A DNA stretch of 64,000 nt from the NCBI RefSeq assembly GCF_900103605.1, contig NZ_FNHY01000011.1:21834-85833 (forward strand). Direction: 5' to 3'. This stretch comes from Psychrobacillus sp. OK028 (lineage in GTDB: Bacteria > Bacillota > Bacilli > Bacillales_A > Planococcaceae). Below the pieces are notes generated by a model. It worked only from the letters and a program-made list of their open reading frames with translations, was not told the DNA's origin and made no database searches. A program made the position numbers and the translations under genes. Shown in pieces: positions 1-7,194 of this stretch (the first letter of the stretch is position 1; each line of letters opens with the position of its first letter).

Positions 1-471
1 GTTTTAGCAATAGTTGAAGCAGCTGCCTATTATAAAAAACAAGGGATGACAATTCTCCAAGTATTGGCCCAGTTATATGAAAGACATGGTTACTATTTGG
101 AAGGTCTTCAATCTGTTACGAAAAAAGGGGTAAGTGGAGTAAATGCTATTCAAAATTTACTAAAACAACTTCGTACAAATACTATTACAGAGATTGCAGG
201 AATTAGTGTTCTTTCTCAAGAGGATTACTTGCATTCCGAAAGAACATTTACGGATGGACGAGAAACAGAGGAGATATTCCTGCCAAAATCGAATGTTATT
301 AAGTACTTCCTAGCAGACGGTTCATGGGTTTGTGTAAGACCAAGTGGAACCGAACCTAAGATTAAATATTATTATGGGGTGCTTAGTGGATCAGAAGCAG
401 AAAGCTCAGAAAAACTAAAAGCCCTCCAAGATGATTTTTCTTTGAAGATGAATCAATACTTAATAGATTAA
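1..471 (+). CDS. pgcA: Phosphoglucomutase/phosphomannomutase, C-terminal part
   Basis: Only the last 156 codons lie in the window; the frame is already open at base 1. The visible part is the end of an alpha-D-phosphohexomutase, with the phosphate-binding motif RPSGTEPKIK about 40 residues from the C-terminus. The full enzyme interconverts glucose 1- and 6-phosphate in the cytoplasm and feeds cell-wall glycolipid and teichoic-acid synthesis. It is followed by an intrinsic terminator. The B. subtilis counterpart is PgcA (YhxB). The family is sure from the motif; the exact substrate is inferred. Confidence 0.88.
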   Translation, partial: VLAIVEAAAYYKKQGMTILQVLAQLYERHGYYLEGLQSVTKKGVSGVNAIQNLLKQLRTNTITEIAGISVLSQEDYLHSERTFTDGRETEEIFLPKSNVIKYFLADGSWVCVRPSGTEPKIKYYYGVLSGSEAESSEKLKALQDDFSLKMNQYLID

Positions 472-477
472 TAGAGA

Positions 478-513
478 AACAGGAAAAGTGAAATTGCTTT
501 TCCTGTTTTTTAA
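478..513 (+). terminator. Intrinsic terminator after pgcA
   Basis: The inverted repeat AACAGGAAAAG / CTTTTCCTGTT is followed by a T run, a few bases past the pgcA stop. Confidence 0.85.
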
Positions 514-1046
514 TAGATTAATAAAGTATAAAATCTTGTTTCTTGAACTTAGTAATCCATAGAGCGTGATTAAGTTATTTGAATCGTTTTGAAATTGAAA
601 TGCTATTATACAAAGAAAGATAAGAAAAGAGATTTTCTTTTATAGTAGTGGAAATAAAGAAAAATAGTAAGTGTTCACTAAATACAGAAGCGAAATAGCG
701 AACGAAATTGCATCTTCGTGAGCTTCTACTATGAATAGGAACGGTTCTTTTCTCTAGTTATCCAAAAAAGAGTTGTAGAAGTGCGACGGGCAGACCAATG
801 CCGTAAGATTAGCGAAAAAAGAGAGGATAGTTGTGACGTCTGTTAAAACTATCCTCTCTTTTTTCACTTGGTAATCTTATAGCAAAAAGTCTGACCAAAT
901 CCTTCGAAAACGATAGAAACAGGTTTTTACCTTTAAAAAATCGAGCGTCTTTATGTCGGTTTCTTTTTCGGTCAAAAGTATGACGTCCATAATCTACAGC
1001 GAAAAGTAGATAAGTGATAATATGGAGTAAGATGAACTACTTACAT
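514..1046. other. Long intergenic stretch without a gene
   Basis: This gap of over 500 bases before yhcY shows no open frame with a ribosome site. It holds a strong hairpin at 814-865, annotated separately, and a weaker imperfect dyad near 680-730 (GAAGC...GCTTC). No promoter stands out. Confidence 0.6.
814..865. repeat. Perfect 19-bp inverted repeat with 14-nt loop
   Basis: The arm GAAAAAAGAGAGGATAGTT (814-832) is exactly complementary to 847-865. Partial pairing continues outward, with GTAAGATT near 803 against AATCTTA near 873. The outer bases are a T run on either strand, so it could act as a bidirectional terminator, but there is no gene end close by. Confidence 0.7.
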
Positions 1047-1058
1047 GGAGGAGTTTAC

Positions 1059-2174
1059 ATGCGATCAAATGAACTCTCGAACATAGAATTATTAAAAGAA
1101 ATAGCGGAATTGTTAAATGAAGAAACAGAAATGGAACAAATGCTGCAAGGAGCCCTACAGAAACTATTAGAAGGTACATTATTTGATACCGGTTGGATAT
1201 TTTTTATTGATGAAAAAGGAAAGCAACAGCTAATCGCACACGAAAATTTACCGAACGCACTAAAGCAAAATGATTGCAGGTATTTGCAAAAAGGCGGCTG
1301 CTGGTGTGTTACCAGGTTTCAAAAAGGAGAGCTAAAAAAAGCTTCCAATATTATTGAATGTAAACGGATAGTCAATGCTAGAAAGCAGAGTAATGAGGAT
1401 AGTGGTGGTATTACACATCATGCGACTGTACCATTACAATCAGGACAAGAAAGCTTTGGCTTATTAAATGTTGCAACACCAAACACTGTACGCTTTTCAG
1501 AGGGTGAGCTTGCCTTACTAGAATCAGTTGCATTTCAAATTGGTTCAGCCATAAAGCGAATATTACTCACTAGGCAGGAGCAGCAGGTAGCCCTAGTACA
1601 AGAACGGAACAGACTTGCACGAGATCTACATGACTCGGTGAACCAACTATTATTTTCTGTAACTTTAACTGCTCGTGGCGGGGTTGAAATGACAGAGCAG
1701 CAGGAAATAAAAAATACATTTAAAGAAATTCAATATTTAACTCAGGAAGCACTCACAGAAATGCGTGCACTCATTTGGCAGCTTCGACCAAAAGGGGTGG
1801 AATCAGGAATTATCGAAGGTCTGAAAGGGTATGGAGAAATTTTGGGACTTTCATTGACTGTGAAGGTAAAAGGGGTCATTAACCTACCGACAATCATTGA
1901 AGAAACACTGTTTCGAATTGCTCAGGAAGCACTGAATAATATTCGAAAGCATGCTGGTGTACTCCAAGCAGAACTATATTTAACTGTTACTTCTACAGAT
2001 GTTTTATTGGTTGTAAAAGATGAGGGCTGTGGATTTCATATGAAAGAACCTAAAAAACTACGCTCGATCGGTCTCCAAAGCATGAAAGATCGGGCAAACT
2101 TTGTAGGTGGAACCGTCGATTGGGTAACGGAGTGGGGTAAAGGAACAGAGATATTAGTAAGATTGCCTTACTAG
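1059..2174 (+). CDS. yhcY: GAF-domain sensor histidine kinase, YhcY/AirS type
   Basis: A 371-residue soluble histidine kinase with no membrane segment. It has a GAF domain (about residues 25-170), a HisKA_3 dimerisation helix with the phospho-acceptor His191 in RDLHDS, and a C-terminal HATPase domain. The GAF domain carries four cysteines, C73, C81, C83 and C101. In Staphylococcus AirS (YhcS), GAF cysteines hold a 2Fe-2S cluster that senses oxygen and redox state, so a similar role is inferred here. The start is the ATG behind GGAGGAG; an upstream in-frame ATG at 1014 lacks a ribosome site. The partner regulator follows 12 bases later. Confidence 0.85.
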   Translation: MRSNELSNIELLKEIAELLNEETEMEQMLQGALQKLLEGTLFDTGWIFFIDEKGKQQLIAHENLPNALKQNDCRYLQKGGCWCVTRFQKGELKKASNIIECKRIVNARKQSNEDSGGITHHATVPLQSGQESFGLLNVATPNTVRFSEGELALLESVAFQIGSAIKRILLTRQEQQVALVQERNRLARDLHDSVNQLLFSVTLTARGGVEMTEQQEIKNTFKEIQYLTQEALTEMRALIWQLRPKGVESGIIEGLKGYGEILGLSLTVKVKGVINLPTIIEETLFRIAQEALNNIRKHAGVLQAELYLTVTSTDVLLVVKDEGCGFHMKEPKKLRSIGLQSMKDRANFVGGTVDWVTEWGKGTEILVRLPY

Positions 2175-2186
2175 GAGGGAGTTATT

Positions 2187-2834
2187 ATGATACGTGTACT
2201 TATTGCAGATGATCATCATGTTGTAAGAAGAGGGTTAATGTTTTTTCTAAAAACACAAAAGGATATGGATATTGTAGGAGAGGCTACCAATGGAAAAGAA
2301 GCTGTACAACTAACGTCAAGCTTAAATCCCGATGTAATATTGATGGATTTGGTCATGCCCGTAATGGATGGAATAGAAGCAACAAAACGCATAAAGGAAA
2401 GTAATCCTGAAATACAGATTTTAATGCTTACTAGTTTTTCGGATCGAGACCATGTCATTCCTGCTTTAAAAGCGGGTGCTGCAGGATATCAGTTAAAGGA
2501 TATAGAACCTGATGACTTAGCTGACGCAATAAGAAAGCTTATGCGTGGGGAAAATACGTTACATCCTGAAGCGACAACTCAGTTAGAAAAAGAGGGGGAT
2601 TCGGTGGAACTAAGTCCTCATGAGGAACATCCATTGACGCCAAGGGAGCAGGACGTATTATCCGAATTAACGAAAGGAAAAAGCAATAAAGAAATAGCTT
2701 CTTCATTGTTTGTTACGGAAAAAACAGTAAAAACACATATTTCCAACATATTTGCCAAGCTAAATGTTCAAGACCGTACACAAGCCGCTCTATATGCAGT
2801 AAAGCACGGATTAACAGAGCCGAGTGGACAATAA
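2187..2834 (+). CDS. yhcZ: NarL/FixJ-type response regulator, partner of YhcY
   Basis: A 215-residue regulator. The receiver domain has acidic residues near positions 8-9, phospho-acceptor Asp54 (ILMDLVMP) and a conserved Lys near 104. The LuxR-type helix-turn-helix lies at about 150-210 (LTPREQDVL...KTVKTHISN). It sits directly behind the kinase with its own GGAGGGAG ribosome site, so the pair is co-transcribed. Length and order match B. subtilis YhcYZ and staphylococcal AirSR, a redox/oxygen-responsive pair. Target genes are unknown from this sequence. Confidence 0.88.
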   Translation: MIRVLIADDHHVVRRGLMFFLKTQKDMDIVGEATNGKEAVQLTSSLNPDVILMDLVMPVMDGIEATKRIKESNPEIQILMLTSFSDRDHVIPALKAGAAGYQLKDIEPDDLADAIRKLMRGENTLHPEATTQLEKEGDSVELSPHEEHPLTPREQDVLSELTKGKSNKEIASSLFVTEKTVKTHISNIFAKLNVQDRTQAALYAVKHGLTEPSGQ

Positions 2835-2881
2835 AAAAGCACGGAGAGTCGCAATGACAATGCGATCTACCGTGCTTTTTT
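2833..2881 (+). terminator. Intrinsic terminator after yhcZ
   Basis: AAAAAAGCACGG pairs with CCGTGCTTTTTT. The stem begins at the yhcZ stop codon and ends in a T run. The symmetrical A/T flanks would let it work on the minus strand as well. Confidence 0.85.
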
Positions 2882-3016
2882 GTTAGTATAGGCCATCCAC
2901 CAACTAGAAATTATTCGTTCAAAAGATAGAACATTAAAAAGTTGTGCATATCGAACTGTATGTTGCACAAACGCATTCGAAAGTTGCGAATATGGCGTAA
3001 TAGTCAATAATTCCTC

Positions 3017-3117
3017 ATAATCGATCGATGAGGTGGAATAACCGATCGATGGAGTCGAATAACCGATCAATGGACCGGAATAATCGATCGATGAGCCCCA
3101 ATAATCGATCGACCACA
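3017..3117. repeat. Tandem array of five 21-bp units, CGATCGAT core
   Basis: The core CGATCGAT or a one-base variant starts at 3022, 3043, 3064, 3085 and 3106, exactly 21 bases apart, each preceded by AATAAC or AATAAT. The array lies in the short gap between the convergent yhcZ and CDF genes, ending about 10 bases from the CDF stop codon. It is open on both strands because 21 is a multiple of three, but no ribosome site or family similarity supports a protein. Two further arrays in this window share the period. Confidence 0.9.
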
Positions 3118-3125
3118 AAAACAAC

Positions 3126-4010
3126 TTACTTTTCAGCAAACATGTCCATATTAGGTTCAATATGTACCAATACCACGGAAAACGGCTTGACCTTCATAAT
3201 TCGTTGTTCTATTTCCTCTGTGATGCGATGGCTATTGACCACATTCAAATTAGGATTCACAGTTACGGTAATATCGACAAACATCAAATTTCCATGCATT
3301 CTTGCTTTAAAGTCCGTTAACTCATCGACACCCTCGACATGCCTCACTATTGTAGAGAGGGATTCGGCTTCGTCCACATTAAAGCCATCAGACAATGTAT
3401 AAGCAGCATCATGAAAAATAGTATAAGCGGTATAAATAATGATAATCCCAACTAAAAGGGCAGTTATTCCATCTAAAAGTGGGAAGCCTAAAATAGATCC
3501 GACAATCCCGATAGTTGCACCGATACTGACTAATGCATCAGATCGATTATCATAAGCGGCAGCTTTTAAGGCAGCACTATTAATACGATTACTAAGCCGC
3601 AAATTATATCGATAGACAATGTACATGATAATAGCACTAAGGAGTCCAACAACTGCGGTTAAAAGTGAAGGAGTTTCCTTGATAGGGTTAGCAAGATGTT
3701 GTATCGCTTGAATAAGTACTTGGATTCCGATAAATGCCATAATGAATGCAGCAACGAGGGAAGCAATGGTTTCTGCACGTAAATGTCCATATTGATGATG
3801 ACTATCTGGTGGCTTTTGAGAAATACGCAGTCCGATTAGTATAGCGACAGAGGCAATGATATCTGTAAAATTATTTAGTCCATCTGCTTTTAAGGCCTCG
3901 GAGGAACCAACTATACCAATGGTTAGCTTAATTGTGCTTAATAACAGATAAATGGTAATACTTATCCAAGCACCTTTTTCCCCTTCACGTAAGTTTGTAT
4001 ATAGCTCCAC
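3126..4010 (-). CDS. Cation diffusion facilitator, MneS/YeaB-like
   Basis: A 294-residue CDF-family proton-coupled metal exporter. It has about six membrane helices in residues 15-205 and a C-terminal cytoplasmic domain. Metal-site motifs are ADGLNNFTD in helix 2 (N46, D50) and DNRSD (DxxxD) in helix 5. The N-terminal region closely resembles B. subtilis YeaB (MneS), a manganese exporter, so manganese is the best guess; zinc or iron cannot be excluded. It is probably transcribed alone: a terminator and a 77-base gap separate it from the transporter gene upstream. Confidence 0.85.
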   Translation of the reverse strand: MELYTNLREGEKGAWISITIYLLLSTIKLTIGIVGSSEALKADGLNNFTDIIASVAILIGLRISQKPPDSHHQYGHLRAETIASLVAAFIMAFIGIQVLIQAIQHLANPIKETPSLLTAVVGLLSAIIMYIVYRYNLRLSNRINSAALKAAAYDNRSDALVSIGATIGIVGSILGFPLLDGITALLVGIIIIYTAYTIFHDAAYTLSDGFNVDEAESLSTIVRHVEGVDELTDFKARMHGNLMFVDITVTVNPNLNVVNSHRITEEIEQRIMKVKPFSVVLVHIEPNMDMFAEK

Positions 4011-4044
4011 ATTGTTTCCTCATTTCAACAATTATAGACATAGG

Positions 4045-4073
4045 AAAACGACCCTCAGATGAGAGTCGTTTTT
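4045..4073 (-). terminator. Terminator after the CNNM-type transporter gene
   Basis: Read on minus, AAAACGAC pairs with GTCGTTTT and a short T run follows, in the gap between the two metal-transport genes. Confidence 0.7.
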
Positions 4074-4090
4074 GTTATCTATAATGGATT

Positions 4091-5428
4091 TTATTGTTCT
4101 TCTATAGGTTCAGGTTCTTCAACAGGCGGCTCACTTTTAATGATCTCTAAGTATTGAATATGATGCCCATCAATCTCTTTTATCATGAACTCAAAGCCTT
4201 GTTCTAGAATTTTTTCACCTTTTACGGTTTCATAGCTTTTGGTCATAAACCAACCGCCTATAGTATCTATATCCTCTTCGTCGATATCTATACTTAGTAA
4301 GTCGTTTACGTTTTCGATTAACATTTTCGCATCGACAATATAATGATTCTCCGCTAACTTTTGAACTTCTGGAAGTTCATCGGTATCGAACTCATCCCGA
4401 ATATCGCCTACGATTTCTTCGATAATATCTTCAATAGTTACAAGTCCAGATGTTCCACCGTATTCATCCATTAAGATTGCCATATGGATACGTTCACGTT
4501 GAATCTTAAGTAATAGATCGGCGATTGGCATATTCTCAATAACACGGATAATCGGTTGCATATAATCACTTACTGGAGTGGTTGCATTTGTAGGATCTTT
4601 AATATATGCGGTTAATAAGTTTTTCATATTAACAAGTCCAATAATATGGTCTTTATCTCCATCAGTTACCGGATATCTCGTAAACTGCTCGACTCCGATA
4701 AGTTGAAATACTTCATCTAACGTAAAATCTTTATCGATTGAAGTTATCTCTGTACGTGGAACCATTATTTCTTTGGCAATGCGATCATCAAATTCGAAAA
4801 TCTTATTTACGTATTTGTACTCGGCTTGGTTGATCTCTCCGCCTTTGAAACTTTCGGAAAGAATCATACGAAGCTCTTCTTCGGAATGGGCTACCTCTGA
4901 CTCTGATACCGCATCTAAACCAAATACTTTAGTTGCTAAGAATCGTGCGGAACCATTCATCCCATGAATTACTGGATACATAAGTTTATCAAAAATGATA
5001 AGCGATTTTGCTACTGCTAATGTAATCTGTTCGGATCTTTGAATGGCGAATGTCTTTGGTGTTAACTCTCCTACAACTACATGAATATATGTTACAAGAG
5101 AGAATGCAATAATAAATGAAAGTAAAGAGGCAACACTCTCTGGGAGCTCAAAATAATTAAATGCCGGATGTAGAATCCGTTCTATTGTCGGTTCTCCGAG
5201 CCAACCTAGCCCTAAAGCTGTTATGGTTATTCCAAGCTGACATGCAGAAAGATATTCATCCAAATTGGAAACTACTTTTTTGGCATTTATCGCCTTAGTG
5301 TTCCCTTCAGCTATAAGCTGATCAATTCTTGTAGTTCTTACTTTTACAATTGCAAACTCACTCGCAACGAAAAATGCAGTGAATGCGATTAAGACAGCAA
5401 ATGCTGTCAATCGTATGGCTATGTCCAA
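4091..5428 (-). CDS. CNNM/CorC (HlyC) membrane transporter, MpfA/YhdP-like
   Basis: A 445-residue protein: a DUF21/CNNM membrane domain (about residues 1-190), two CBS domains (about 205-335) and a C-terminal CorC_HlyC domain. Relatives such as B. subtilis MpfA (YhdP) export or balance magnesium. The start is TTG: an in-frame TAG lies just upstream and no ATG is available, and this start aligns with remembered homologues. No good ribosome site precedes that TTG. The strong one (AGGAGGTG) lies about 50 bases upstream, in front of an 11-codon leader frame, so translation may be coupled to the leader or depend on RNA folding. Confidence 0.87.
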   Translation of the reverse strand: MDIAIRLTAFAVLIAFTAFFVASEFAIVKVRTTRIDQLIAEGNTKAINAKKVVSNLDEYLSACQLGITITALGLGWLGEPTIERILHPAFNYFELPESVASLLSFIIAFSLVTYIHVVVGELTPKTFAIQRSEQITLAVAKSLIIFDKLMYPVIHGMNGSARFLATKVFGLDAVSESEVAHSEEELRMILSESFKGGEINQAEYKYVNKIFEFDDRIAKEIMVPRTEITSIDKDFTLDEVFQLIGVEQFTRYPVTDGDKDHIIGLVNMKNLLTAYIKDPTNATTPVSDYMQPIIRVIENMPIADLLLKIQRERIHMAILMDEYGGTSGLVTIEDIIEEIVGDIRDEFDTDELPEVQKLAENHYIVDAKMLIENVNDLLSIDIDEEDIDTIGGWFMTKSYETVKGEKILEQGFEFMIKEIDGHHIQYLEIIKSEPPVEEPEPIEEQ

Positions 5429-5432
5429 ATAA

Positions 5433-5468
5433 TTACTTTGTCCCTAACCCAAATGAGGGGTAAGACAA
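5433..5468 (-). CDS. Putative 11-codon leader peptide before CNNM gene
   Basis: On the minus strand a TTG-started frame of 11 codons (MSYPSFGLGTK) sits 8 bases behind a perfect AGGAGG (5477-5482). It stops with TAA four bases before the TTG of the transporter. The same bases can fold into a hairpin (CTTTGTC / GACAAAG ends plus an inner CCC/GGG stem). It may be a translated leader controlling the transporter, or simply a structured spacer. The frame is seen directly; its translation is inferred. Confidence 0.45.
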   Translation of the reverse strand: MSYPSFGLGTK

Positions 5469-5651
5469 AGTGTACACCTCCTGTTTTCTAAAAAATAGTT
5501 TATACGTTTAATAATAAAATATATAAAATGAAATTACAAATCTTTCTACTTTAAATACATATATTCGATTATCAATTTTTACAAAAGCTTAATATCACTG
5601 CAATGAAGAATATTAGATAATAGAGATTAATATAATTATGGGAGGTTCTTG

Positions 5652-6809
5652 ATGAAAAATAAGTATATAGAAATATTAAAAGCATCTACTAAGCTAGGTT
5701 TAACATCCTTTGGAGGACCAGCTGCCCATATAGGGTATTTTCGTGATGAGTATGTGGAAAAGAGAAAATGGCTAGATGACAAATTGTACGCAGATATCGT
5801 TGCATTATGCCAGTTTTTACCTGGTCCAGCCTCCTCCCAAGTGGGGATTTCAATTGGTTTATTAAGAGGAGGAATATTAGGAGGTATTATTTCTTGGCTA
5901 GGCTTTACGATGCCATCTGTAATACTTTTAATGCTATTTGCTGCAGTTATTTCGAGTTCAGGTTCTTTTGATAGTGGATGGATTCAAGGTTTAAAAATAG
6001 TGGCTGTAGCTGTTGTAGCGCATGCGTTAATTGGAATGCAAAAAACATTGGCACCAGATCGTATAAGAATTTCTATTGCCATAGCATGCGCTATACTCAC
6101 GTTGCTTATTCCTACTGCGATTGGACAAATAGTAATTATTGTTGCTGCAGGCGTTTTTGGTTATATTTATTTTAAAAATGAAACAATAGAGGCTGCTCCA
6201 GAGATGAAGCTTAGCTTTGGGAAAAAGACGGGAATAATTAGCTGGAGTCTGTTTTTTCTGTTGCTCGTTTTAGTACCTTTGTTAAAGCCTTTTGTACAAT
6301 CTGTCTATTACACTATTTTCGATACATATTATCGAGTTGGATCGATTGTCTTTGGTGGCGGGCATGTTGTATTACCAATGCTGCAAAGAGAGGTAGATGT
6401 ATCTGCAGATATGTTCCTCACAGGGTACGGAGCGGCACAGGCAGTACCTGGTCCATTATTCACAATTGCTGGGTTTTTAGGACAAATAACTGCTGGTACA
6501 GGTGGAGCTTTATTAGCTGTGTTTGCCATGTTTTTACCATCCTTTTTGTTGGTCATTGGGACACTGCCATTTTGGTCTATTATTCGTTCTAAAAAAGGGA
6601 TTCAAGCTGCATTAAAAGGCGTTAATGCAGCGGTTGTAGGAATACTTCTAGCGGCACTTTACGATCCAGTATTCACGAGTGCTGTGAAGAGTCCGATTGA
6701 TTTTGTTATTGTATTAGTGACATTTACTCTTTTAGTAGTCTACAAATTAGCACCATTTAAAGTAGTAATCGTTAGTGTTTTGTTAGGTGCAATTGTTCAT
6801 GCTTTATAA
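5652..6809 (+). CDS. chrA: Chromate transporter, ChrA family
   Basis: A 385-residue long-form CHR protein with two homologous halves. The first half carries FGGPAAHIGYF and PGPASSQ, the second FGGGHVVLP and PGPLFT, each followed by several hydrophobic helices. The family exports chromate, usually driven by the membrane potential. B. subtilis encodes the halves as separate short proteins; here they are fused, as in proteobacterial ChrA. The start is the ATG behind GGAGG; a TTG one codon earlier is less well spaced. No partner gene is adjacent. Confidence 0.85.
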   Translation: MKNKYIEILKASTKLGLTSFGGPAAHIGYFRDEYVEKRKWLDDKLYADIVALCQFLPGPASSQVGISIGLLRGGILGGIISWLGFTMPSVILLMLFAAVISSSGSFDSGWIQGLKIVAVAVVAHALIGMQKTLAPDRIRISIAIACAILTLLIPTAIGQIVIIVAAGVFGYIYFKNETIEAAPEMKLSFGKKTGIISWSLFFLLLVLVPLLKPFVQSVYYTIFDTYYRVGSIVFGGGHVVLPMLQREVDVSADMFLTGYGAAQAVPGPLFTIAGFLGQITAGTGGALLAVFAMFLPSFLLVIGTLPFWSIIRSKKGIQAALKGVNAAVVGILLAALYDPVFTSAVKSPIDFVIVLVTFTLLVVYKLAPFKVVIVSVLLGAIVHAL

Positions 6810-6823
6810 AAATTCAAAAAGTA

Positions 6824-6853
6824 TTGACAATTAAATTTTCAGTATGCTACTGT
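6824..6853 (+). promoter_or_regulatory. Sigma-A type promoter for the bmrCD leader
   Basis: TTGACA at 6824-6829 and TACTGT at 6848-6853 are 18 bases apart, with a TG upstream of the -10 (extended -10). It lies about 40 bases before the leader-peptide start and follows the chrA stop closely. Confidence 0.65.
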
Positions 6854-6891
6854 TAATATACACAAAAAAATGGAAATGGAGGTATGACAAA

Positions 6892-6960
6892 ATGATTCGT
6901 TTAAAAGTTAAAGCTAATAATACAATAAGTTTTTCATACCTACCATTAGACCGGAAATGA
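6892..6960 (+). CDS. Leader peptide of the bmrCD operon (22 residues)
   Basis: ATG at 6892 lies 9 bases after GGAGG and opens a 22-codon frame rich in Lys/Arg at its start (MIRLKVKANN) and ending SYLPLDRK. A strong intrinsic terminator follows 45 bases later, before the ABC exporter. In B. subtilis bmrCD is controlled by ribosome-mediated attenuation through the small upstream frame bmrB, so this is the likely functional counterpart, though much shorter. The segment GGTATGA at the ribosome site (6881-6887) is complementary to TCATACC inside the frame (6934-6940). Confidence 0.65.
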   Translation: MIRLKVKANNTISFSYLPLDRK

Positions 6961-7005
6961 TTTAATAACAGACATTTACGTATTCGTATTGTATTGTCTA
7001 CTATT

Positions 7006-7045
7006 AAAGCGCATTACCTCTAGTTGGGTAATGCGCTTTTTTACG
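7006..7045 (+). terminator. Attenuator terminator upstream of bmrC
   Basis: A perfect 13-bp stem, AAAGCGCATTACC / GGTAATGCGCTTT, with an 8-base loop and a T run lies between the leader peptide and bmrC. It is too far from chrA to be needed for that gene, and a promoter lies between them. It therefore appears placed to stop leader transcripts before the exporter genes. Confidence 0.8.
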
Positions 7046-7095
7046 TCTTTTTATTTCCATATTTTGGTGTGAAAATTCAAAAAGGAGTGTAGGAT

Positions 7096-7152
7096 ATGAA
7101 AATTCAACGGAAAAAGCAAATTTTAATGAAGGAATCTCTTGAAGGTGGATAG
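7096..7152 (+). CDS. Possible second short leader frame (18 codons)
   Basis: ATG at 7096 follows AAAGGAGTGTAGG and opens an 18-codon lysine-rich frame (MKIQRKKQILMKES...) ending in TAG, 42 bases before bmrC. It lies downstream of the attenuator, so it is only made on read-through transcripts. It may be a chance frame. Confidence 0.3.
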   Translation: MKIQRKKQILMKESLEGG

Positions 7153-7194
7153 CTAAGAAGTACAGTGTAGAAAGAAGAAATGAGGGATTAGACA

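Noticed and set aside
2867..3402. Frames with heptad repeats (SIDY.., NNRSM..) across the 3.0 kb array
   Set aside because: The 21-base period keeps any frame open; no ribosome site and they overlap the CDF gene.
5429..5648. M-box or other known magnesium riboswitch before the CNNM gene
   Set aside because: The leader is too short and shows none of the conserved M-box blocks I would expect.
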